The notes under the pieces were generated by a model. It had not been told where the DNA came from, did not search any database, and saw only the letters and a list, made by a program, of their open reading frames with translations. DNA of 64,000 nt from Ramlibacter aurantiacus (lineage in GTDB: Bacteria > Pseudomonadota > Gammaproteobacteria > Burkholderiales > Burkholderiaceae_C): the NCBI RefSeq assembly GCF_016722895.1, contig NZ_JAEQNA010000004.1, positions 248,001 through 312,000 on the forward strand. The letters run 5' to 3'. Both the position numbers and the translations under genes were made by a program. Shown in pieces: positions 1 through 7,933 of the stretch (positions within the stretch are counted from its first letter, which is position 1; the number at the start of each line of letters is the position of its first letter).

Positions 1-128
1 TAGCGCACGATGAACCAGGCGACCGCCGCGAAGAAGGCCAGCGTCAACACCCGCGTGATGCGCCCCCACCAGGTGCCGGTTTTCGGCGGACCGGGCGCTG
101 GCGTGGCGGCGCCGGCGCGCAGGGTCAT
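1..128 (-). CDS. YbhN/UPF0104-like membrane protein, N-terminal fragment
   Basis: Only the first 42 codons are in the window; the gene runs off the left edge. The ATG at 126-128 overlaps the clsB stop codon as ATGA, which suggests translational coupling. The visible part has a short Ala/Pro-rich head, a basic stretch with a Trp-Trp pair, then the start of a hydrophobic helix, so it is an integral membrane protein. The name rests on gene order: in Escherichia coli clsB is followed by ybhN, a lysylphosphatidylglycerol-synthase-like flippase-fold family. The fragment is too short to prove the family. Confidence 0.5.
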   Translation of the reverse strand, partial: MTLRAGAATPAPGPPKTGTWWGRITRVLTLAFFAAVAWFIVR

Positions 129-1375
129 GACGGATCCTTGGCAGCTACCGGTGGCTGCAGGGCAGCGTCCAGGTCGACGGCCGCCCTCGAGGCCAGGTGC
201 GGATCGTGGCGCGGCAGCCGGCTGAGCCATTGTGGAAACTTGCGCATCACGTGGAAGGCGATGTAGCTGCGCACCAGGTCCAGCCCACGCACGGGCGGCA
301 GCGAATCGCGTTCCACCTCGCGGCAGCTGTCCCGGACCAGGCGGTCCAGGCGGCTCATGAGCTCGGCGTTGAAGGCGCGATCGCGGATGAGGACATTGGC
401 CTCCAGGTTGAGCCCCAGGCTGAGCGGGTCGAGATTGCTCGAACCCACGGTGGCCCACTCGCGGTCGACCAGTGCCACCTTGCCGTGCAGCGGGCGATCG
501 CAGTATTCGAAGACCCGCACGCCGGTCTTCAGCAGGTGGTGGTAAAGGGTGCTGGCCGCCGTCTTCACGATGGCCATGTCGGGCTGGCCCTGCAGGATCA
601 GCCGCACTTCCACGCCCCGCCGTGCCGCCTGCCGCAGTTCCCGCACCAGCCGGTAGCCGGGGAAGAAGTAGGCGTTGGCGATCACCACCCGTTCACGGGC
701 ACTGCGGATGGCATGGCGGTAGTGCCGCTCGATGTCGTCACGGTGTTCCACGTTGTCGCGCACGACGAAGCGCGCGTAGGCCGGCCCGGCGTGCGGCAGC
801 TCGGGAGGCTGGGCCCTGAGCTGGCGGCGCCAGCGCCACCACCGATGGCGGCGCTGCTGGCGCATGCCGCGTGCGAGCTGCGCATGCACGAAGCGGTGAA
901 TGGTTTCGACGATGGGACCGTGCACTTCCACCGCGTAGTCCTGCTTGGCCTGCGGGCCATAGTCGGCCAGGTGGTCGGCCGAGAAGTTGATGCCGCCCAC
1001 GAAGGCGAGGCGGCCGTCGATCACGATGATCTTGCGGTGCATGCGCCGCAGCAGCTTCACGAAGCGCAGGCGCTGGCTGCGCGGGCCCGGATCGAAGATG
1101 TGCACGCGCACCCCGGCAGTCGTGAGTGCACCGAGGAACTCGTCGGACAGATCGGGTGAGCCCCAGCCGTCGATGGTCAGGTCCACCTGCACCCCCCGCC
1201 GCGCCGCAGCCACCAGGGCGGCCTGCAGCTGCAGCCCGACCTTGTCCTCGAACAGGATGAAGGTCTCGACCACGATCTCGGAGCGCGCCTGTCCCATGGC
1301 CTCGAACACGCGCGGGTAGAAGGCTTCACCGTTCTCGAGCAGGTCGAAGCGGTTGCCTGGCAGCCAGTCGTTCAT
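125..1375 (-). CDS. clsB: Cardiolipin synthase B (phospholipase D superfamily)
   Basis: A 416-residue phosphatidyltransferase expected to make cardiolipin at the inner membrane. Two HKD motifs are visible: HRKIIVID around residue 113 followed by GGIN, and HGKVALVD around residue 297 followed by GSSN. This is the normal double active site of PLD-type synthases. The ATG at 1375 was chosen because the protein then begins at the conserved N-terminus and its start overlaps the stop of the upstream phosphatase gene as ATGA; longer upstream frame is just read-through of that gene. No N-terminal membrane helices are seen, as in the ClsB rather than the ClsA type. Confidence 0.93.
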   Translation of the reverse strand: MNDWLPGNRFDLLENGEAFYPRVFEAMGQARSEIVVETFILFEDKVGLQLQAALVAAARRGVQVDLTIDGWGSPDLSDEFLGALTTAGVRVHIFDPGPRSQRLRFVKLLRRMHRKIIVIDGRLAFVGGINFSADHLADYGPQAKQDYAVEVHGPIVETIHRFVHAQLARGMRQQRRHRWWRWRRQLRAQPPELPHAGPAYARFVVRDNVEHRDDIERHYRHAIRSARERVVIANAYFFPGYRLVRELRQAARRGVEVRLILQGQPDMAIVKTAASTLYHHLLKTGVRVFEYCDRPLHGKVALVDREWATVGSSNLDPLSLGLNLEANVLIRDRAFNAELMSRLDRLVRDSCREVERDSLPPVRGLDLVRSYIAFHVMRKFPQWLSRLPRHDPHLASRAAVDLDAALQPPVAAKDPS

Positions 1376-2145
1376 AGATGGATCTCCGCCGCGAGCGGGG
1401 CATGGTCGGAGAGGTGGGCCCACGGCCGCCGGGGCAGGACCACGGGCAGGTGGACAGAGGCATTGCGCACATAGATGCGGTCCAGGCACAGCAGGGGAAA
1501 GCGCGAGGGAAAGGTGCGCGCCGGCTCACCATAGGCGTTGACGAACACCTCCTTCAGCCCGGCCCCCTTCCAGAGGATGCCGTCTGCCCGGCGGCGCCAG
1601 TCGTTGAAGTCGCCGGCCACGATCAACGGTGCGTTTTCCGGCACTTCGTTGCGCACCATGTCGCACAGCATCTCCAACTGCTGGCGGCGGTGCGACTCGG
1701 CCAGCCCCAGGTGCACGCAGACCACGTGAACATCGATCGGTTGCCCCGGCATCCTCAGCACGCAGTGCAGCAGGCCGCGCTTTTCCGGACCTTCGATCGA
1801 GATGTCGTGGTTGCGGTCGTGCACGATCGGAAACTTGGACATCACCGCGTTCCCGTGGTGGCCCTCGCCTTTCGGATACACCACGTTTCGGCCATAGGCG
1901 AACTGCGGCCAGATGTCGTCGGCCAGGAACTCGTAGTGCGGGGCCTCGGGCCAGCCGCTGAAGCGCTTGCCGTGTTCGTCGTGCAGTCCCAGCACCTCTT
2001 GCAGGAACACGACATCGGCGCCCACCTTGCGTACGGCATCACGCAGCTCCGGCAACATGAACTTGCGGTTGAAGAAGGTGAAACCTTTGTGGATGTTGAC
2101 CGTCATGACGGTCAGGGTGGGGGCGTTGGCCGTGCTGTCGGTCAT
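1372..2145 (-). CDS. Endonuclease/exonuclease/phosphatase family protein, YbhP-like
   Basis: A 257-residue protein of the EEP fold, the metal-dependent phosphodiesterase superfamily. Motifs in order: an early Asn-Ile-His (NIHKG), FLQEV carrying the metal-binding Glu, GDFND in the middle, and a C-terminal SDHAPL with the catalytic Asp-His pair. It is the first gene of a three-gene unit with clsB and the ybhN-like gene, matching the order ybhP-clsB-ybhN in enterobacteria, so a role in phospholipid turnover is likely but its substrate is unknown. Start at the ATG at 2145; farther upstream codons belong to the intergenic region. Confidence 0.85.
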   Translation of the reverse strand: MTDSTANAPTLTVMTVNIHKGFTFFNRKFMLPELRDAVRKVGADVVFLQEVLGLHDEHGKRFSGWPEAPHYEFLADDIWPQFAYGRNVVYPKGEGHHGNAVMSKFPIVHDRNHDISIEGPEKRGLLHCVLRMPGQPIDVHVVCVHLGLAESHRRQQLEMLCDMVRNEVPENAPLIVAGDFNDWRRRADGILWKGAGLKEVFVNAYGEPARTFPSRFPLLCLDRIYVRNASVHLPVVLPRRPWAHLSDHAPLAAEIHL

Positions 2146-2212
2146 GGCCGCGGGGTGGTGGGCTCGGGTGGCTGCTGGGAGCATCGGTTGTACAGACGGG
2201 TCAGCGGCCGAA

Positions 2213-2283
2213 CTGTAGGACGCCAAGCCAAGTCTCTGTCTTCGGCACGGGAAGCCCAGCGCACGGCGGCCGGCTGTAGGACG
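2213..2283 (+). repeat. Direct repeat CTGTAGGACG in divergent promoter region
   Basis: The ten-base word CTGTAGGACG occurs at 2213-2222 and again at 2274-2283, 61 bases apart and in the same orientation, each preceded by a CGGCCG-like run. It lies in the 252-base gap between the divergent ybhP-like and pagL-like genes. It could be a pair of regulator or promoter half-sites for pagL; no known consensus is recognised. Confidence 0.35.
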
Positions 2284-2397
2284 GCATTGAAGCCCTGTGC
2301 AGGCGACCCCCGCCGCTGCATGAAGGAAGCGATCCATTTGATCTCGGCCAGCCCTCGCTTGGGGCCTGCCCGCGGGGCGCCCCGGCACACTGGGGAC

Positions 2398-2961
2398 ATG
2401 GCTCATGCATTTGCTCGACGGGGTGCGACCGCTGCGCTGGCGCTGCTGGCGATCGCGGGATCGCCCCTCGTGCAGGCGCAGCAGGCGCCATCCTGGCGGC
2501 CCGACGCCTATTTCGTGGAAGGCGGCCGCTCCGCGCGCGGCACCGTGATCGGCGGAGTTGGCGTCCGATGGGACTGGGATTGGCAGGCGGTGCGATGGGG
2601 CAGCCAGTTCAGCGCGGCGACCGAAGCATCGCTGGGCTACTGGCGCGCCGAGATTCCCGGCGGCCATCGCAGCAATGTGCAGCTGGCGCTGGTGCCGCTC
2701 TTGCGCTGGCGCCCGCAAGAGGGCGCCTCGCCCTGGTTCGTCGAAGGCGGCATCGGCCTGTCGCTGCACCAGCGCCACCATGAGGCGCAGGAGGTGCGCC
2801 TGAGCACGCGCTGGAACTTCCATGACACGCTGGCCGTGGGCCGCAGCTTCGGCCCCGACCAGGAGCTGAGCCTGCGGGTGTTGCACGTGTCGAACGCCGG
2901 CGCGCGCAGGCCGAATCCAGGCGCCGACATCGTGCTGCTGCGCTGGACCAGGCGGTACTGA
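2398..2961 (+). CDS. pagL: Lipid A 3-O-deacylase, PagL-like outer-membrane protein
   Basis: A 187-residue exported protein with a signal peptide (basic start, Ala/Leu core, cleavage near VQAQ at residue 27). The rest alternates hydrophobic residues as expected for an eight-stranded barrel and ends in an aromatic residue (Tyr), the outer-membrane insertion signal. The family signature His-x-Ser-Asn-Ala lies near the C-terminus with His163 and Ser165. In PagL a Glu follows the His by 14 residues; here that position is Asp177. The enzyme removes the 3-position acyl chain of lipid A. A repeat begins one base after the stop codon. Confidence 0.82.
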   Translation: MAHAFARRGATAALALLAIAGSPLVQAQQAPSWRPDAYFVEGGRSARGTVIGGVGVRWDWDWQAVRWGSQFSAATEASLGYWRAEIPGGHRSNVQLALVPLLRWRPQEGASPWFVEGGIGLSLHQRHHEAQEVRLSTRWNFHDTLAVGRSFGPDQELSLRVLHVSNAGARRPNPGADIVLLRWTRRY

Positions 2962-3051
2962 CCCCCCCGAAGCGGCTTCGCCGCCTCCCCCCCGGGGGGG
3001 CGCAACCAGCGGCCCGGCAAAGCCGATTCCGCGGTAGCCGCTGGAGGGGCC
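2962..3051 (+). repeat. Stop-adjacent REP-like element, copy A
   Basis: About 90 bases beginning directly after the pagL stop codon. It folds into consecutive hairpins: GCGGC-TTC-GCCGC, a C-run against a G-run, and CCAGCGGC paired with GCCGCTGG around an inner CGGC-AAA-GCCG. The same architecture recurs at 47368-47460 and, on the other strand, at 50229-50318. The following bases (3052-3080) resemble a second GC-rich repeat around TTCGACGGGCTCAGGAC. Confidence 0.8.
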
Positions 3052-3107
3052 ACTTCGACGGGCTCAGGACAGGCCTACCGCTGCGCGGTGGCCTGGGCGG
3101 CGTTCAC

Positions 3108-3163
3108 CCCAGGGGGGGGCGCCACCAGCGGCCCGGCAAAGCCGATTCCGCGGTGGCGCTGGC
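3108..3163 (+). repeat. Partial REP-like element, copy B
   Basis: This repeats the 3' half of copy A (G-run, then the CGGC-AAA-GCCG hairpin). Its outer stem is GCGCCACC paired with GGTGGCGC instead of the CCAGCGGC stem of copy A, so the structure is kept although bases changed. It lies between the convergent pagL-like and Spy-like genes, whose 215-base gap is otherwise empty. Confidence 0.7.
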
Positions 3164-3176
3164 AGCGAGCGTCGCC

Positions 3177-3665
3177 TTAGCCGGCGTGGTGGCGATGGCC
3201 TTGGCCATGATCACCGCCGCGGCGCATGCCGCGCGAGCCCAGCTCGTCGAAGGTCTTCTTCTGCTCGGGCGTGAGCGTGGCGTAAAAGCTCTTGGTGGCT
3301 TCGGCGCGCTGGTCCATTTGCGCCATGCGCTCGGCGCGCAGGCTGCGCATCCGGTCGATGCGCTCGGGCGTGGTCATCCTGGCCCAAGCGTCCCGGTCCA
3401 TGCGCGGACCCCGTGGCTGCGGCTGCAGCTGGGTGGTGAACTCGGTCCACGCGCCCTCCTGGCCGGGCGTGAGCTGCAGCTTTTGCTTGAGGTCGGCCAT
3501 GCGGCGCTGGAAGCGCTCCTGCATCTGGGCCGGATCCCTGTGGCCACGGTGGGCCCCGGGCTGCCCCTGGCCGCTCGGCGGTGCGGCGGGAGCCTGGGCG
3601 AAGGCGCCGCCGGCAAGCGCGGCGAGCAGGGCGGTGGCAACCAGCGAACTACGGATGGATGTCAT
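3177..3665 (-). CDS. Spy/CpxP family periplasmic protein
   Basis: A 162-residue exported protein with a signal peptide ending near AFAQA (residue 24). It is rich in Gln, Arg and Met and carries two copies of the LTxxQ motif typical of Spy/CpxP proteins (LTPGQ near residue 65 and LTPEQ near residue 130), in predicted helices. Such proteins act as ATP-independent periplasmic chaperones or stress and metal sensors. The C-terminus is Gly/His-rich (HGQGHRHH), which could bind metal, and the copper operon starts 70 bases upstream of this gene, so a link to copper stress is plausible but not shown. Confidence 0.8.
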   Translation of the reverse strand: MTSIRSSLVATALLAALAGGAFAQAPAAPPSGQGQPGAHRGHRDPAQMQERFQRRMADLKQKLQLTPGQEGAWTEFTTQLQPQPRGPRMDRDAWARMTTPERIDRMRSLRAERMAQMDQRAEATKSFYATLTPEQKKTFDELGSRGMRRGGDHGQGHRHHAG

Positions 3666-3734
3666 GTGAACACTCCTGTCATCTGAAACCCACTGCCGGT
3701 GCGGCAGCGTGGAATGCAGTGTCCGGGCGAGGTG

Positions 3735-4163
3735 TCAAGCGCTTGTTGGGGTTGTGTGAGCCGCGTGTAAATCCGGCGTGCCGGCCAACCCATCCAGGAT
3801 GGGGCACTCGGGCCGTTCATCGCCATGGCAGCAGGCGATGAGCTGCTCCAGCGTGCGCTGCATCTCGCGCAGGGCCTCGATGCGTCGTGACAGGTCGTCG
3901 GCATGCCGCTGTGCAATGCGGCGCACGTTGGCGCTGCTGCGGCGGCGGTTTCGCCACAGGCCGACGAGTTCCTGGATCTCGGCCATGGAAAAGCCGAGGT
4001 CACGGGCGCGCTTGATGAAGCGCAGCAGGTGCACCTCGGTCTCGCCATATTGGCGATAGCCGCCTTCGCTGCGCGCCAGGGTGGGCAGCAGGCCCAGCGA
4101 TTCGTAGTGGCGCACCATCTTGGGCGAAACGCCCGAGCGGCGCGCGGCTTCTCCGATGTTCAT
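3735..4163 (-). CDS. cueR: Copper-responsive MerR-family regulator CueR
   Basis: A 142-residue activator with the MerR helix-turn-helix at the start (IGEAARRSGVS, then MVRHYESLGLL), a long dimerisation helix and a C-terminal metal loop. Cys112 and Cys120 within CCHGDERPEC match the Cu(I)-binding pair of CueR in spacing and numbering, and no third Cys suggests a mercury or zinc sensor. Its start overlaps the copZ stop as ATGA, so cueR is the second gene of a copZ-cueR operon. Two CueR-type promoters lie upstream, one for this operon and one for copA. Confidence 0.93.
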   Translation of the reverse strand: MNIGEAARRSGVSPKMVRHYESLGLLPTLARSEGGYRQYGETEVHLLRFIKRARDLGFSMAEIQELVGLWRNRRRSSANVRRIAQRHADDLSRRIEALREMQRTLEQLIACCHGDERPECPILDGLAGTPDLHAAHTTPTSA

Positions 4164-4354
4164 TGGACCGTGTAGCCCTCTTCGCGGATGGCCTGCGCCA
4201 CGGCCTCCCGCGGCTGCCCGGTCTGCACCTCGACCTTGCCGGCGGGCCGGTCGATGATGACCTCGGCCTGCGGGTCCAGGCCTTTGACCGCTTCGGTCAC
4301 GGCGCGCTCACAATGGCCGCAGGTCATGCCCTGCACCTCGAATTGCTGCTTCAT
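4160..4354 (-). CDS. copZ: CopZ-like copper chaperone (HMA domain)
   Basis: A 64-residue single heavy-metal-associated domain with the metal site GMTCGHC near residues 9-15. Such proteins carry Cu(I) to the CopA ATPase. The ATG at 4354 was chosen over an upstream in-frame ATG because it follows a good ribosome binding site (GGAAGGAGA) and gives the usual family length; the upstream ATG would lie inside the predicted promoter. It is co-transcribed with cueR. Confidence 0.92.
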   Translation of the reverse strand: MKQQFEVQGMTCGHCERAVTEAVKGLDPQAEVIIDRPAGKVEVQTGQPREAVAQAIREEGYTVQ

Positions 4355-4382
4355 GGGATCTCCTTCCGGTTGCGACACCAGG

Positions 4383-4413
4383 AGCTTCAACCCTCCCACC
4401 GTGGAAAGGTCAA
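4383..4413 (-). promoter_or_regulatory. CueR-type promoter for copZ-cueR
   Basis: On the minus strand a -35 element TTGACC (4408-4413) is followed by a 19-base spacer and a -10 element GAAGCT (4383-4388). The over-long spacer and the ACC...GGT dyad centred in it are hallmarks of MerR-family promoters and closely match the E. coli copA promoter layout. The copZ start lies about 30 bases downstream. Confidence 0.8.
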
Positions 4414-4444
4414 GGCATGGTGCATGCCCGTATCTTCATCGGGG

Positions 4445-4458
4445 TTGATCCGGATCAA
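4445..4458. promoter_or_regulatory. FNR/ANR-like box between copZ and copA
   Basis: TTGATCCGGATCAA is a perfect 14-base palindrome that fits the FNR/ANR consensus TTGAT-N4-ATCAA. It sits between the two divergent CueR promoters, four bases before the copA -35 element. It suggests oxygen control on top of copper control. Confidence 0.65.
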
Positions 4459-4461
4459 CTC

Positions 4462-4492
4462 TTGACCCTCCCATGATGGCAGGGTTGATGCT
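4462..4492 (+). promoter_or_regulatory. CueR-type promoter for copA
   Basis: TTGACC at 4462-4467, a 19-base spacer containing the dyad ACCCT...AGGGT, and a -10 element GATGCT at 4487-4492. It is the mirror partner of the copZ promoter. The transcription start would fall about 4498-4500, directly at the ATG at 4500. Confidence 0.82.
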
Positions 4493-4499
4493 CTCGCCC

Positions 4500-6725
4500 A
4501 TGAACACTGCCACCACCGCCTCCATCCTAGAACGCCCGGCGCAAGAGCCGCTTGCCACCCTCGACCTCGGGGTCGGAGGCATGACCTGCGCGTCCTGCGT
4601 CGGGCGGGTCGAGCGGGCGCTGAAGAAGGTTCCTGGCGTGCAGGCCGCCACGGTGAACCTGGCCACCGAATCGGCGCGGGTGGTGTTCGCTCCGGCCGAC
4701 CAGGCCGAGGCGCAGATCCGCCGCGCCGTCCGCGAGGCCGGCTACGAGCCGCGTGCCGCCACGGCGCAGGCCGGGCAGGAGGGGTCCGCCTGGGCGGGCT
4801 TCGCCCCGGTGGGCATCGGCCTGTTGCTGTCGGCGCCGCTGGTGCTGCCGATGCTGGGCGACCTGCTGGGCTACCACTGGATGCTGCCGGCGTGGCTGCA
4901 GTTCCTGCTGGCGACGCCTGTGCAGTTCGTCCTGGGAGCGCGCTTCTACAAGGCGGGCTGGCACGCGCTGCGCGCTGGCAGCGGCAACATGGACCTGCTG
5001 GTGGCCCTGGGCACCAGCGCAGGCTGGGGACTGTCGGTGTGGCTGTGGCTCACGCACGAATCGCCGCACCTGTACTTCGAGGCGTCGGCGGTGGTCATCA
5101 CGCTGGTGCTGCTGGGCAAATGGCTCGAGGCGCGGGCCAAGCGCCAGACCACCGCCGCCATCCGGGCGCTGCACGCCCTGAAGCCGGACATCGCCCACGT
5201 CATCCGGCGCAATGGCCAGGAGCTGGACCTGCCGCTGGACGAGGTGCTGCCGGGCGACCGGCTGGTGGTGCGGCCGGGCGAGCGGGTGCCGGCCGACGGG
5301 CTGGTGGAGGAGGGCCGCACCCAGGTCGACGAATCCATGCTCACCGGGGAGCCGCTTCCCGTGCCCAAGGCCGCGGGCGGGCGCCTGACCGGGGGCAGCA
5401 TCAACGGGGAGGGCCGCCTGGTCATGCAGGTCACGGCGGTCGGCAGCGAGACGGTGCTGGCGCGGATCATCCGCCTGGTGGAGGACGCGCAGGCGGGCAA
5501 GGCGCCGATCCAGCGCCTGGTCGACCGCGTGTCGTCGGTCTTCGTGCCGGTGGTCCTGGTGATCGCGGTGGCCACCGCGCTGGGCTGGCTGGTCGCCGGG
5601 GTCGGCATCGAGGCAGCGCTGATCCACGCGGTGACGGTGCTGGTGATCGCCTGCCCCTGCGCCCTGGGCCTGGCCACGCCGGCCGCCATCATGGCCGGCA
5701 CCGGGGTCGCCGCGAGCCAGGGCATCCTGGTCAAGGATGCGCAGGCGCTGGAGCTGGCGCACCGGGTGGACACCGTGGTTTTCGACAAGACCGGCACGCT
5801 GACGGTGGGCCGTCCGCGCCTGGTGGCGTTCGTCGCCCCCGGAGGCGACGAGCGCGCGCAGCTGGCGCTGGCGGCGGGCCTGCAGGCCGGCAGCGAGCAC
5901 CCGCTGGCCAGGGCCGTGGTGCAGCGGGCGCAGGAGCAGTCTGTGGCCGTGCCGACCGCGACCGGACTGCGCGCGGTGCCCGGACGCGGCACCGAGGGCG
6001 AGGTGGCCGGGCGCCAGCTGCTGATCGGCAGCCTGGCCTGGCTGCAGGAGCTGGGGGTGCCGCTCGGTTCGCTGCAGCAGGAGATCGAGCGCTGGCAACT
6101 GCAGGGTGCGACGGTCTCGGCCCTGGTCGAGCGCGCTCCCGGGGGCCTGGTCGCGCGGGCCTTGATGGTCTTCGCCGACGAGCCCAAGCCGGAGGCGGCC
6201 CAGGCGCTGGCAGGGCTTCGCGCGCGTGGGTTGCGGCTGATGATGATCTCGGGCGACAACCGGGCCGCCGCGCTGGGCATGGCGCGACGTCTGGGCCTGG
6301 CCGAGGAGGAAGTGATGGCCGAGGTCTTGCCGGGTGACAAGTCCTCCCGCATCGCCGGGCTGCGGGAGGGCGGCCACGTGGTGGCGATGGTGGGTGACGG
6401 TGTCAACGATGCACCGGCGCTGGCCGCCGCCGACGTGGGCATGGCCATGGCGACCGGCACCGACGTCGCCATGCACGCGGCCGGCGTCACCCTGATGCGC
6501 GGCGACCTTCGCCTGGTGGCCGGCGCGCTCGACATTTCCGACCGCACGGTGCGCAAGATCCGGCAGAACCTGTTCTGGGCCTTCATCTACAACGTGGCCG
6601 GCATTCCGCTGGCGGCGCTGGGCTTCCTCAGCCCCGTGGTCGCCGGCGCCGCGATGGCGATGTCCAGCGTGAGCGTGATGGCCAACGCGCTGCTCCTGAA
6701 GCGCTGGCGCCTGCCTGACGCTTGA
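4500..6725 (+). CDS. copA: Cu(I)-exporting P-type ATPase CopA
   Basis: A 741-residue P1B-1 ATPase that pumps Cu(I) across the inner membrane. It has one N-terminal HMA domain with Cys30-x-x-Cys33, six to eight membrane helices, the transmembrane CPC site (Cys385, Cys387), the phosphorylated Asp429 in DKTGT, a HP pair (SEHPLA) and GDGxNDAP. The start at 4500 is preferred: the upstream in-frame ATG at 4473 lies inside the CueR spacer, upstream of the predicted transcription start. This makes the message probably leaderless. An FNR-like palindrome overlaps the stop codon and points at the next gene. Confidence 0.95.
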   Translation: MNTATTASILERPAQEPLATLDLGVGGMTCASCVGRVERALKKVPGVQAATVNLATESARVVFAPADQAEAQIRRAVREAGYEPRAATAQAGQEGSAWAGFAPVGIGLLLSAPLVLPMLGDLLGYHWMLPAWLQFLLATPVQFVLGARFYKAGWHALRAGSGNMDLLVALGTSAGWGLSVWLWLTHESPHLYFEASAVVITLVLLGKWLEARAKRQTTAAIRALHALKPDIAHVIRRNGQELDLPLDEVLPGDRLVVRPGERVPADGLVEEGRTQVDESMLTGEPLPVPKAAGGRLTGGSINGEGRLVMQVTAVGSETVLARIIRLVEDAQAGKAPIQRLVDRVSSVFVPVVLVIAVATALGWLVAGVGIEAALIHAVTVLVIACPCALGLATPAAIMAGTGVAASQGILVKDAQALELAHRVDTVVFDKTGTLTVGRPRLVAFVAPGGDERAQLALAAGLQAGSEHPLARAVVQRAQEQSVAVPTATGLRAVPGRGTEGEVAGRQLLIGSLAWLQELGVPLGSLQQEIERWQLQGATVSALVERAPGGLVARALMVFADEPKPEAAQALAGLRARGLRLMMISGDNRAAALGMARRLGLAEEEVMAEVLPGDKSSRIAGLREGGHVVAMVGDGVNDAPALAAADVGMAMATGTDVAMHAAGVTLMRGDLRLVAGALDISDRTVRKIRQNLFWAFIYNVAGIPLAALGFLSPVVAGAAMAMSSVSVMANALLLKRWRLPDA

Positions 6726-6735
6726 CCTGCGTCAA
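6722..6735. promoter_or_regulatory. FNR/ANR-like box before the hemerythrin gene
   Basis: TTGACCTGCGTCAA is a palindrome of TTGAC-N4-GTCAA type overlapping the copA stop codon. Its centre is about 58 bases before the hemerythrin ATG; a class II start 41.5 bases downstream would be near 6770, leaving a short leader with the ribosome site AGGAGA. Confidence 0.55.
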
Positions 6736-6786
6736 GCGCCCGCCGGGGGCGCTGGGCCAAGCTGTGGTGCCTTCAGGAGACGAGAC

Positions 6787-7407
6787 ATGCACCCACCCGT
6801 CAGCGCCATCCAGATCATTCGCGACGAGCACGCCGCCGTGGCGGCCGTGCTGCGTTCGCTGCTGCGCCTGCTCGACGAAGGCCCCCAGGACGAGCCGGAA
6901 CGCTTCTTCGACGTGCTGCGGGCCATGCTGTTCTACATCGACGAGTTTCCCGAGCGGCGCCACCACCCCAAGGAATCGGACCTGCTGTTCCCGCGCCTGG
7001 CCCGCATCGCGCCGGAGCTGATGCCGGTGATCCGGCGGCTCGAGTCGGACCATGTGCAAGGGGAGGGCCGGGTGCGTGAACTGCAGCACCTGCTGCTGGC
7101 CTGGGAGCTGCTGGGCGAGTCCCGACGGCCGGCATTCGAAGGCGCGGCGCGTGAGTACGTGCGCTTCTACCTGGATCACATGCGCGCAGAAGAGGTGCAG
7201 CTGCTGCCGGTGGCCGAGCGCGAGTTGCCCGCTGCTGATCGCGCCGAGCTGGACGCTGCCTTCGGTCGCGATCGCGATCCGATGGCTGGCGGGCTTGCGG
7301 AGCCGGGTTACGAGCGCCTGTTCTCGCGAATCGTGCTCAGCACCCCGGCGCCACTGGGCGTGGGAGCGCCGCTTGCCCACCGCGACGCCGAGCGTGTGGC
7401 CGGGTAG
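6787..7407 (+). CDS. Hemerythrin-domain protein
   Basis: A 206-residue cytoplasmic protein with a hemerythrin HHE fold over about residues 5-150: an early DEHAAV, FYIDEF followed by [15 protein letters not shown] near residue 82, and YLDHMRAEE near residue 135. These His and Glu residues are those that bind a di-iron centre able to carry O2 or NO. It follows copA by 61 bases behind an FNR-like box. Its last 34 codons overlap the opposite-strand cysteine-cluster gene, so the exact C-terminus deserves caution; residues after about 165 have no family counterpart I recognise. Confidence 0.85.
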   Translation: MHPPVSAIQIIRDEHAAVAAVLRSLLRLLDEGPQDEPERFFDVLRAMLFYIDEFPERRHHPKESDLLFPRLARIAPELMPVIRRLESDHVQGEGRVRELQHLLLAWELLGESRRPAFEGAAREYVRFYLDHMRAEEVQLLPVAERELPAADRAELDAAFGRDRDPMAGGLAEPGYERLFSRIVLSTPAPLGVGAPLAHRDAERVAG

Positions 7408-7658
7408 GGGGCGGTCTCCTGTTCCAGCCGGCTGAGCCAGGCGATCGCCTGTTCCCGCGAGCTTCCGCACATGTCTGCCGACGGCTGCAGGCCACGGCAG
7501 ACCGCCGGGCGCGACGCCATGCCGAACAGCCGGCACCCGCCTCGCGGGTCGAGTTGCACGCAGGGCACGCCCGCGGGTTTGCCGGCAGGCATGCCCGGAA
7601 TCGGGGAGCTGATCGATGGGGCGATGCAGCAGGCGGAGCAGTGGGGGCGGCAATCCAT
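7308..7658 (-). CDS. YkgJ-family cysteine-cluster protein
   Basis: A 116-residue protein starting [11 protein letters not shown], the CxxxCxxCC cluster of the YkgJ (zinc/iron-chelating) family, with further Cys residues at VPC, GGC, AVC and DMC. The family usually ends soon after the helix containing [10 protein letters not shown]; here about 35 more residues follow and overlap the end of the hemerythrin gene by 100 bases in convergent orientation. Function is unknown; metal binding is inferred from the cysteines. Confidence 0.75.
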   Translation of the reverse strand: MDCRPHCSACCIAPSISSPIPGMPAGKPAGVPCVQLDPRGGCRLFGMASRPAVCRGLQPSADMCGSSREQAIAWLSRLEQETAPYPATRSASRWASGAPTPSGAGVLSTIRENRRS

Positions 7659-7933
7659 GGGAGAGGGGCAGGCCGACGCGGTGCGTCTGGAGGGAGACGG
7701 CCAGTACCAGGCAAGGGGTGCATTCTGGGCGATCGCGGTGCTGCGTGGGCGGTGCTTGACCCAAGCAGCCCCTCGCCGGCTGCGGTTGGGGGCGGCCGGT
7801 AAAATTCCGGCCCCGGATCGGGCGCCGCGGGCTGGCCGTGCTGGCCGCCCGCCCGCCCCGACGAAGTCCCCTGCCGTACCCGGAAGCGCACCCGGGTGCC
7901 GGCCCCGACCAAGCCCGACGGCTGGAGAGCTGA

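Noticed and set aside
4527..6476. A 649-codon open frame antisense to copA
   Set aside because: It is rich in Gln, His, Arg and Gly with no motif, the usual shadow of a GC-rich gene on the opposite strand.
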